Shown here one piece after another: positions 57,879 through 64,000 of a stretch of 64,000 nucleotides of DNA (positions are counted from its first letter, which is position 1; the number at the start of each line of letters is the position of its first letter). The notes below the pieces were generated by a model that worked only from the letters and a program-made list of their open reading frames with translations, was not told the DNA's origin and searched no databases. This DNA comes from Aurantiochytrium sp. KH105 (lineage: Eukaryota > Sar > Bigyra > Thraustochytrida > Thraustochytriidae). The stretch spans positions 462,331 through 526,330 of the forward strand of contig BGKB01000085.1 of assembly GCA_003116975.1 (NCBI GenBank). The letters are read 5' to 3'. A program made the position numbers and the translations under genes.

Positions 57879-59804
57879 ATGGCACAGCAAACCATCAATA
57901 GGAGGGAGTCAGACGCAGCGAGAGGGCGGCTGCGCTCCGTCGCGTGGCGCGGCGCGTACGCAGAGATGGCGCAAGGCCCCGTGCGGCGCTCGGGCGAGAG
58001 CAGGACTGACGATGCGCTCAGCGACGACGAGGAGTTCGGCCTCCTCGAAGACTCACGACGCCCGGCAGCGGCCGGGGCGTCTGTGGCGGCATCGTCGACG
58101 CGGGCGTCTAGCTTGCGGCGTGACCAAGCCGGATGGCGTCTGCCCAGCTTTACCGCGAGAATCGTCTTACTCGCAGGCTTTCTTCTGCTCGTCAGTCTCG
58201 CAGCCCTTGCCAGCGTACCAGAGTATCGGTCAGCAATCGGGTCAAAAAGCAGTGAAATGCTTGCCTCCCTGCAAGCGTCTCTGCGCGGGCAAACGGAAAC
58301 GGACGATGGCGACAACGTTGCACCCAGTCAGGCGCCCACGACCCAATACCTTACTGAGACGCGCCCTACCGAGGCAAAGCCCGACTGGAAAGATAAATCG
58401 GAAGGCAAGCGCAAATTCAAAGAGCAATCCGGGACTTGCTACTTTCGCAACATCATTCGCAGAGTCAACAATCGCCCTGGACACCACCTCAACTGCTATG
58501 CGGCCTGCACAGGCATCAATTTGCGTCTGCGCGCCAATCAGGCAGATCGGGAGTGCGTTGGCTGGACCATGGTACGCAAGATCGCCTGCGAGCCGGGCTC
58601 AACCACTTGTGACCAGGTCAAGGTGGGCAGCAATACTTGCCTCCTCCACCATCGCTTTGAGAGCGAAGGATCTTATCAAAGTGAAGCATGCGTCTCTGGA
58701 AAGCTTCTCAAACGCGACCTTGTTCTGGGCAAGCGCAAAAACAAGGGCTCCTCCTCCTCCTCCTCCTCCTCCTCGACGTCCGATGGCACCGACTTTGACC
58801 TCAACGCAACGGATAGCACCGACAACGATTCTGACTCCTACGACAATGAGACGCTTGGGTCGTCGCTGACCGTCGAAGACTTTGCACGAACATGCCCGGC
58901 TCGCTTTGCAGCCGTAGGGGACGTCAAACGACCTCTCCGCGTCTTTGTTGCTTGCCTTCAGGCAAGTGGATGCACGCTGCTCTCCTATCTCTTGGCGCAA
59001 CGTGACCGCACGGCCTCCATCCTCGATGTCGGTGTGCGCCAAGAACTTCCGCCGGCCTCATTCTACAAGTTTGCGGAGGCAGGCTATCCCAATATTGATA
59101 CGATTGTACTCAAATACCCCATGCGAGGCAGCGACGCCATCAGCCCAGACGCCTGGATTGCCAATGTCAAGGACAACTTCAAACCCGACGTGACTCTTTT
59201 GTTCCTCCGAAACCCTGTCGACATGTATTTGCACCTTATCAACCACGTTGGCACAAACTTTGCAAACGCCATTCCTAGCGATGCTGATCTTGCCCGCTGC
59301 GAGGCACTCAAGGGCGATGACTCGTACGGTCTCACCTGCGGATCTCCCGAATCCAAACTTCGTGCCATCAACCAGGTCTATCGCGACCGAGACTCTCTCG
59401 GCGTGTCCGCCATTGTACGTTTTGAAGACATTTGCAACGATCGCCTGACGCTCAAGGAAACGCTTGAAGGAGCCGGAATCTGTATCGACGAGGCCGATTT
59501 GCGACAGCCCAAATGGAGCGTGGTAGATGTCATGCGCTTTTCCCTCAAGTACTTCCCAAGCGGAAAGAGCAAGGGAGGTATCTTCTGGGGCCCGGGGGAT
59601 CTTCGAAATACCTTTCACAATCTTGCAGGCGATCGCGAGACCGAAGAGAGAGCCTATCGTCTCTGCAAAAAAGAACTCTCTACCAATGTTCGAATCAAAT
59701 TACTCGCACACTCGGTTGCACCCTTTTCCGGAATGTCTCTTTCCGACGTGGACGACGTTGTCGCAAAGGCGGCCCCGGACATTGTTGAAGCGTACAAAGT
59801 GTGA
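57879..59804 (+). CDS. Type II membrane protein with PAN/apple-like module and sulfotransferase-like domain
   Basis: 641 aa from ATG 57879 (AAGCCATGGC); upstream the frame opens at GTG only. There is an Arg-rich cytosolic tail, one membrane helix (about 93-113, IVLLAGFLLLVSLAAL), a stalk with Thr/Glu/Pro, then a Cys-rich module (187-274, with CVGWT and CLLHH, ending CVSG) whose spacing resembles PAN/apple domains. A run of nine Ser and an acidic linker precede the catalytic-looking domain (about 350-640). This has a P-loop-like LRVFVACLQASGCTLLSYLL (5'-phosphosulfate-binding-type) and LFLRNPVDMYLHLINH (3'-phosphate-binding-type RNP-x-D). This matches Golgi sulfotransferase logic, transferring sulfate from PAPS to glycans. 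The motifs are degenerate (Cys where Gly/Thr is usual), so activity is unproven. Confidence 0.6.
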   Translation: MAQQTINRRESDAARGRLRSVAWRGAYAEMAQGPVRRSGESRTDDALSDDEEFGLLEDSRRPAAAGASVAASSTRASSLRRDQAGWRLPSFTARIVLLAGFLLLVSLAALASVPEYRSAIGSKSSEMLASLQASLRGQTETDDGDNVAPSQAPTTQYLTETRPTEAKPDWKDKSEGKRKFKEQSGTCYFRNIIRRVNNRPGHHLNCYAACTGINLRLRANQADRECVGWTMVRKIACEPGSTTCDQVKVGSNTCLLHHRFESEGSYQSEACVSGKLLKRDLVLGKRKNKGSSSSSSSSSTSDGTDFDLNATDSTDNDSDSYDNETLGSSLTVEDFARTCPARFAAVGDVKRPLRVFVACLQASGCTLLSYLLAQRDRTASILDVGVRQELPPASFYKFAEAGYPNIDTIVLKYPMRGSDAISPDAWIANVKDNFKPDVTLLFLRNPVDMYLHLINHVGTNFANAIPSDADLARCEALKGDDSYGLTCGSPESKLRAINQVYRDRDSLGVSAIVRFEDICNDRLTLKETLEGAGICIDEADLRQPKWSVVDVMRFSLKYFPSGKSKGGIFWGPGDLRNTFHNLAGDRETEERAYRLCKKELSTNVRIKLLAHSVAPFSGMSLSDVDDVVAKAAPDIVEAYKV

Positions 59805-60336
59805 TTTACAACATGGCAAGGCAATCAAATCAGCTGATGCGACAGTGACGGCCCAGAAAGCTTTTCGAGGAAACGAACAGCTTTTGAGTCCGGACATGTA
59901 GTGCACGCGAGGACCTTTTTTTTTTTCTTTTATAATTAACTTTCAAAGGCCTCGCACGGTGAAGACGGACATCCGACTATTTTGAGCATCAGCAACATCA
60001 TGCGTTGCGCTCTGAGCTTCTCGCATTGCAATGACGATTGTCAAGCTTTATTGTGCAGTGCACGCTTCGGGTCACACTTATGCCGAAACAGAAAAGCGGA
60101 CGAGGCATGTTCATTGAAACCAAGCAATGTTTAGGGACGTACTTGACACTTTGCGACTGAACAACAATCATTGACCTCATTGCTGTGGCATTGTCATCCT
60201 CTCAGAATACAAAACATACTTTCACACGCACACGTAGCATAGATGACACAAAGTCAAACAAACTAACATTGAGGGTATTTTTTTTCATACAACAGATAAT
60301 TACAGGCACTTGATGTTTTGCCGCTCGCTCGCTTGG
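59805..60336. other. Convergent 3' intergenic region, nothing seen
   Basis: 532 bases, AT-rich, with T/A tracts (TTTTTTTTTTCTTTTATAATT at about 59918 and TATTTTTTTTCATAC at about 60277). It holds 3' UTRs of the sulfotransferase-like and Kdo-transferase-like genes. Confidence 0.45.
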
Positions 60337-61803
60337 TCAGCGATGCGAACGCTCTTCACGGAGAATTATTTCCCAGACAATGCTCAATGCAGCCAATGCA
60401 CTTTTGGCCGAAGAATTTGTCACATAAGCGGCCTGCTGCGGCATCGGGTCTGCGAGGCGCTTTTCAAGGCGTGCGTGTACCCGAGAAGCAAGATCAACGT
60501 GATCTTCGACGGCAACCACACCCGAAACGAGAGGTTCGATGGATTGGGCCGCCGAACCCTGAAGCACAAGCGAGCAACCTGCGAAAAGAGCCTCGCGGGC
60601 ATTGTGCACACCTTTGAAGCGACTCACGGGCAAGGATCCACCAATGAAAGCCACATCAACGTAACGGTAGAGATGTGCAAGAATTCCAAGCGAATCCACA
60701 ATAATAATGCACGACGATTGTCGCAAGTTTTGAAGCTGCGCGTCCTGATGCGCAAGTTCACTCCATAAAAGCACCATCGGCTCAATTTCTACGTCTGCAA
60801 GCGCTCGACGAACGTCTTGCAAAGCATCTGGACATCGCTCGGGGTGACGCGGGGCAATAAAGGTAACAAGATTGGTATGGCCATAACGTGAGGAACTGAG
60901 CTCCGCATGCGCCTTTGCAAGCTCCATCTCCTCGCCTGCATGCGTGGACCCGGCAATCCACGCTCGCTGTCGCAACGTTGAGGCAATGGGCATGAGGACC
61001 TTGTCAACGCTTTGCACAGCCGATTTCTCTTGAAATGCGAATGGATCATCCGTTTTCAGATCAACGACCGCGTCAATGAGCGGCGGCGGCTTTCTTGTGG
61101 AAAGCAGTCCAGGCGCAGCACGCAAAGCAGTCTCGATGCGCTTTGCGTCTTGATCGGAGCGCGCAACAATTGCGTCGAAACAGCCAAGAGTGGATGCGAG
61201 CAGCGCTCGAGACCACGAAAAGAGTTGCCAGCGAGTCATCGAGCGCTGCGATAATCTTGCATTGACAAGGATCATGGGTGTCTGACGCTCGTGCAGAGCG
61301 TGCAAGGTGCACGGCCAGAACTCGGATTCAACCCATATGACGAGGTCAGGTTTCCAGGCCTCGAGAAAGCAATCGACACGATGCGGAAAGTCGAGTGGCG
61401 CCAGTCCAAACGAGACACGTTCCATCGCGTCCGGTTGACGCACTCGCACTCGAGAAGGCACAACGGCAAGCGCCGAAGCCGAGCTGCACGTCACGAGGAC
61501 GTGCGTTTCGACATCGCGCTCCAAGAGCTTGCCAACGATCCCAACGGCACAGAGTCCCTCTCCGACCGATGCAGCATGGATCCATGTCAGGCGTCCTCCA
61601 CGTCGCTCGTTGCGAGCAAATTTGCGAGGCCACGGCACCTCGGCAGAGGGCCAGAGGCTAATAATATCTTGGGCCTTGGCGCCGCGAGCGGCAGCAGCAA
61701 GTCGAGCTCGAGCCCGTCGCGAGCGAACGAACTCTGCGAGACGCGCTCCGCCGATCCTCTCGAGCGAGGCCGCGAGCAGTCGCCACGCTCGAGCGGCCCC
61801 CAT
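60337..61803 (-). CDS. KdtA/WaaA-like Kdo transferase (GT30), probably mitochondrial
   Basis: 488 aa from ATG 61803; an alternative Met lies 21 codons upstream. The first about 45 residues are Arg/Ala-rich with no acidic run (RLLAASLERIGGARLAEFVRS), as in a mitochondrial presequence. The enzyme core matches bacterial WaaA: WIHAASVGEG at 75-83 with the catalytic-type Glu82, VTCSSASAL, PLDFPHRVDCFLEAWKPDLV, VESEFWPCTL, ILVNARLSQRS, WIAGSTHAGEE, LVTFIAPRHPER, then IVDSLGILAHLYRYVDVAFIG and HNAREALFAG with the acceptor-loop Glu. WaaA moves Kdo onto lipid A precursors. Plants have a mitochondrial KDTA homologue. It is shared with the DPH3 gene by a short divergent promoter. Confidence 0.85.
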   Translation of the reverse strand: MGAARAWRLLAASLERIGGARLAEFVRSRRARARLAAAARGAKAQDIISLWPSAEVPWPRKFARNERRGGRLTWIHAASVGEGLCAVGIVGKLLERDVETHVLVTCSSASALAVVPSRVRVRQPDAMERVSFGLAPLDFPHRVDCFLEAWKPDLVIWVESEFWPCTLHALHERQTPMILVNARLSQRSMTRWQLFSWSRALLASTLGCFDAIVARSDQDAKRIETALRAAPGLLSTRKPPPLIDAVVDLKTDDPFAFQEKSAVQSVDKVLMPIASTLRQRAWIAGSTHAGEEMELAKAHAELSSSRYGHTNLVTFIAPRHPERCPDALQDVRRALADVEIEPMVLLWSELAHQDAQLQNLRQSSCIIIVDSLGILAHLYRYVDVAFIGGSLPVSRFKGVHNAREALFAGCSLVLQGSAAQSIEPLVSGVVAVEDHVDLASRVHARLEKRLADPMPQQAAYVTNSSAKSALAALSIVWEIILREERSHR

Positions 61804-62101
61804 CTCGCTTTGCTTCGATCGCTTTGCTTGCTTGCTGCTCCTTGGCAAGCTTGGCAAGAACTGCACTTGCCCTCCGAGTCCTTCCCTTCACCTTTGCATT
61901 TATGTTGCTTCGTGACCACCCACCACCACTCGACACCACCAGCAAAAGCGCAAAGACCATTGACAGTGAGTGACTGCCTGTGGACGCTGTTGCCTGCGCG
62001 CTTGGCACGCAGAGCCGAGGAACGGCTGAGCGAGGCGCGAGGCAAGGCGACCGGCTTGCAAGGGATTTGTTGCCGCTGCAAAGGCAGGCGACGGCGAGAC
62101 A
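61804..62101. promoter_or_regulatory. Short divergent promoter region
   Basis: About 300 bases between the Kdo-transferase-like gene (minus) and DPH3 (plus). It contains CTTGCTTGC and ACCACCACC runs. No specific motif is recognised. Confidence 0.4.
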
Positions 62102-62569
62102 ATGGCGGCTTGGGATGACATTGACTTGGACGACATGACGTTCTCAGAGAAGGACGACTTGTACACGTACCCGTGCCCGTGCGGAGACGACTTCTTCATC
62201 ACGGTGGATGATTTGCTTGGCGCAGAAGATCTCGCGCCTTGTCCGAGCTGCTCGCTCCTCATCCGTGTTGTCTACGACCCAGAGGCCTTTCTGGAGAGCA
62301 TCGAGCTCGAGGAAGAGGAGCACGAGGAGCACGAGAAGGATGAGGACAAGGCGAAAAGTGCAGAAAATGCCAGCAATGAAGAAGGGAAAGACGTCGTTCA
62401 GGGTGATGCCCAAGAAAAGGCAAATGATGCAGATGTCATGCCGCCAACCTTGCCAAATCCCTCCTCCGCAACCGAAGCCGCAGAAATTGAGGTCGTGTCG
62501 GCGCTCGATAAACTGGAGCTCGCAGATGAGGCAGGTGGACCGCGTGACGTTGATGTTGTGGACGTTTAA
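62102..62569 (+). CDS. DPH3: DPH3-like CSL zinc-finger protein with acidic tail
   Basis: 155 aa. The CSL zinc finger fills residues 15-62: YPCPCGDDFFI with Cys25 and Cys27, and CPSCSLLIRVVYD with Cys47 and Cys50. DPH3 delivers electrons to the Dph1-Dph2 iron-sulfur enzyme for diphthamide on eEF2 and also works with Elongator in tRNA wobble-uridine modification. Typical DPH3 is about 80 aa; here an acidic, Glu/Ala-rich tail (about 65-155, EEEEHEEHEKDEDK) doubles the length. It ends with TAA. Confidence 0.88.
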   Translation: MAAWDDIDLDDMTFSEKDDLYTYPCPCGDDFFITVDDLLGAEDLAPCPSCSLLIRVVYDPEAFLESIELEEEEHEEHEKDEDKAKSAENASNEEGKDVVQGDAQEKANDADVMPPTLPNPSSATEAAEIEVVSALDKLELADEAGGPRDVDVVDV

Positions 62570-62914
62570 CAGACACAATCAACATCGCTCTCGTTTCAAG
62601 CGAAAGCATTTCACGCACAACGTGAAGAGTTTGAGTTCTGAATTGAAACACCAAGCAGCAAAAGAAGGATGCTCGTGCAGGAGAACATTCGGAACGCCTC
62701 GAAATCTTACAATACCTCGGCTTTTATCTTCTTCTGAGACAGCAAGCGTCACCCATCGTCATCGCCTTCGACATCAATTTTAGCAGCTAAACGGCAACGT
62801 TTGCATTGCTTGCGTTTGCTGAAGAGCGAGGCGAAATGGATATCAATTAAACCTTTTCGAAAAAAGCACTTCACTTGTGGAGCAGATCGCACACGCAAGC
62901 CTTTTTTAATCAAT
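62570..62914. other. Convergent 3' intergenic region, nothing seen
   Basis: 345 bases between the DPH3 gene and the right-edge GAF gene. No gene or RNA is recognised. Confidence 0.4.
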
Positions 62915-64000
62915 TCAGTTGACCGCGTCGATCTGGGAGAGCGCAATGGCGAGCGCAATTTGAGGAACCAGATCCGCCACGACAGTGTCCACGACGGACG
63001 GCGCCGTATGAATTCCCCATGGCAAAGATATCTGCAAAACGCCCCAGAGGCGTTTTTCATTGTGCCCGATCGAGACCGCATAGATGGGTGCTGCAATGAG
63101 CGCAAGGCCCTCGGTCTCTAGATCAATATTTGCATTGAAACGTGGATCGTTGTATGGATCTTCGAGACAAAAAGCAAGGCCAGAACGTACGATGTCGCCT
63201 GCAAGACCCGAGTTGGCGACGCACGAACTGCGATTCATGGAGTCCCAGTCGTCGTGAAGAAGTCTCGCATAGGATGCAACAGGGACCCAATGCAAGGTTC
63301 CTGGTGCCTGAGAGTCCGAAGCAGGCGGTGCTCTTCGTGCAAAAATGCGACAGCGACGTGCGCCCGGCAGCGTTTCAACGACCTGGATCTCGAGCCGGCG
63401 GAGAAGTTCGCATTTGGCGCCTTCTGTTTTACGGGCCGAAGGCGGCGCTCCAAGTGATCGGGCGAGGCCGCGCGGAAAGTGCAACATGGCCTGGATTGCG
63501 TTGTCATGAGAGCGCATGTGCTGCATGACGCGAATGTTCTCCAAGACCCAGAGCGCGGCATGCGCAAAGAGACTGAGTGCCAGGACCTGGGCATCGGAAA
63601 ATGTTCGATGTGAGGTTGGGTGGGACTTTGACGCCGACTTGCTGGCCTGTAGAATGGCTACTGGCTGGTCCGTCTGCGGCTCCGTGGCTGCCGCAGTGGG
63701 GGACCCATCCGAGTAGGCGCTCGTGTCCCGGAAGATGGGGATCGTGGCGAGACTCTGTTTCGAGTAGCCTTCGCCTTGAGCAGATGTTCCCGCAAACTCG
63801 CGAACCGAGCCGAGATGATCAACCTTGGGATTATAGACATAGTCCGGGTTGTCTCCAAGAACACAATTGTTGAGGACAACACACTTTCCATTGCGCGCGA
63901 CATGCCCTGCAATACCACTGTCGGCCTCGTCTCGAAACGAAACTTCAACCATGCTACCTTTGCGTGCACTTCGCGTCCACATGTTCTCCTTGTTGTGTTC
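62915..64000 (-). CDS. GAF-domain protein (right-edge partial)
   Basis: The frame is open to the right edge with no stop before it (EHNKEN precedes the first Met at 63982), so the N-terminus lies beyond the window. The visible 361 residues hold two GAF-like domains. The first has EADSGIAGHVARNGKCVVLNN and LATIPIFRD. The second has SGLAGDIVRSGLAFCLEDPYNDPRFN and ALIAAPIYAVSI, with RLWGVLQIS. GAF domains bind cyclic nucleotides or small ligands, often in phosphodiesterases, cyclases or histidine kinases. No catalytic domain is visible in this C-terminal part, so the effector, if any, would be N-terminal. Spacing and the helices between domains (about 130-190, DAQVLALSLFAHAALWVLE) fit a signalling protein. 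Confidence 0.75.
   Translation of the reverse strand, partial: EHNKENMWTRSARKGSMVEVSFRDEADSGIAGHVARNGKCVVLNNCVLGDNPDYVYNPKVDHLGSVREFAGTSAQGEGYSKQSLATIPIFRDTSAYSDGSPTAAATEPQTDQPVAILQASKSASKSHPTSHRTFSDAQVLALSLFAHAALWVLENIRVMQHMRSHDNAIQAMLHFPRGLARSLGAPPSARKTEGAKCELLRRLEIQVVETLPGARRCRIFARRAPPASDSQAPGTLHWVPVASYARLLHDDWDSMNRSSCVANSGLAGDIVRSGLAFCLEDPYNDPRFNANIDLETEGLALIAAPIYAVSIGHNEKRLWGVLQISLPWGIHTAPSVVDTVVADLVPQIALAIALSQIDAVN

Overview
This window is eukaryotic nuclear DNA from a flagellated, GC-rich protist in which most genes are single long ORFs. The evidence is spliceosomal introns (GT..AG) in one gene, a p300/CBP-type acetyltransferase core, a four-domain voltage-gated Ca2+ channel, SART3 and DPH3 homologues, axonemal proteins (CCDC39 and a Tctex1 light chain), a hybrid histidine kinase and a Kdo-transferase homologue. 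This mix fits a stramenopile, possibly a thraustochytrid/labyrinthulid. That placement is inference, because no rRNA or organelle marker is present.

Layout. 1-6 kb: 3' end of an unidentified gene, a SART3/Prp24-like splicing factor, a carboxypeptidase fused to a PheRS-type tRNA-binding domain, and a small membrane protein whose 3' end is tandemly duplicated. 6-16 kb: a CAMK-like kinase, a GST-fused asparaginyl-tRNA synthetase, a secreted EEP-fold enzyme and an unidentified basic protein. 16-29 kb: a four-domain Ca2+ channel, an MFS transporter and a p300/CBP-like acetyltransferase. 29-33.4 kb: a piggyBac-like transposon gene. 34-39 kb: a NIPA-like Mg2+ transporter, an SLC25 carrier with a coiled-coil N-terminus and a small unknown protein. 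39-45 kb: a ciliary cluster (CCDC39, a five-exon Tctex1 light chain and a conserved coiled-coil protein). 45-46.6 kb: a disordered hypothetical protein. 46.6-55 kb: about 8.4 kb with no convincing gene, full of simple repeats including (CAG)19 and one undetermined base. 55-64 kb: a hybrid histidine kinase, a PAN/sulfotransferase-like type II membrane protein, a KdtA/WaaA homologue, DPH3 and a GAF-domain protein cut by the right edge.

Most notable: the transposon gene encodes a zinc knuckle and a piggyBac DDE domain, then an in-frame TAA, then an acidic linker, a YqaJ/lambda-exonuclease-like PD-(D/E)XK nuclease domain and a piggyBac-type C-terminal Cys/His module, all in one reading frame. Other points worth checking are the tRNA-binding domain-M32 peptidase fusion, the GST-AsnRS fusion, the eukaryotic Kdo transferase, and the light-chain gene split by four short introns, which is invisible to ORF calling.

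Several starts were moved to the first plausible ATG, because the longest open frames begin at GTG or TTG or run through repeat-rich leaders.
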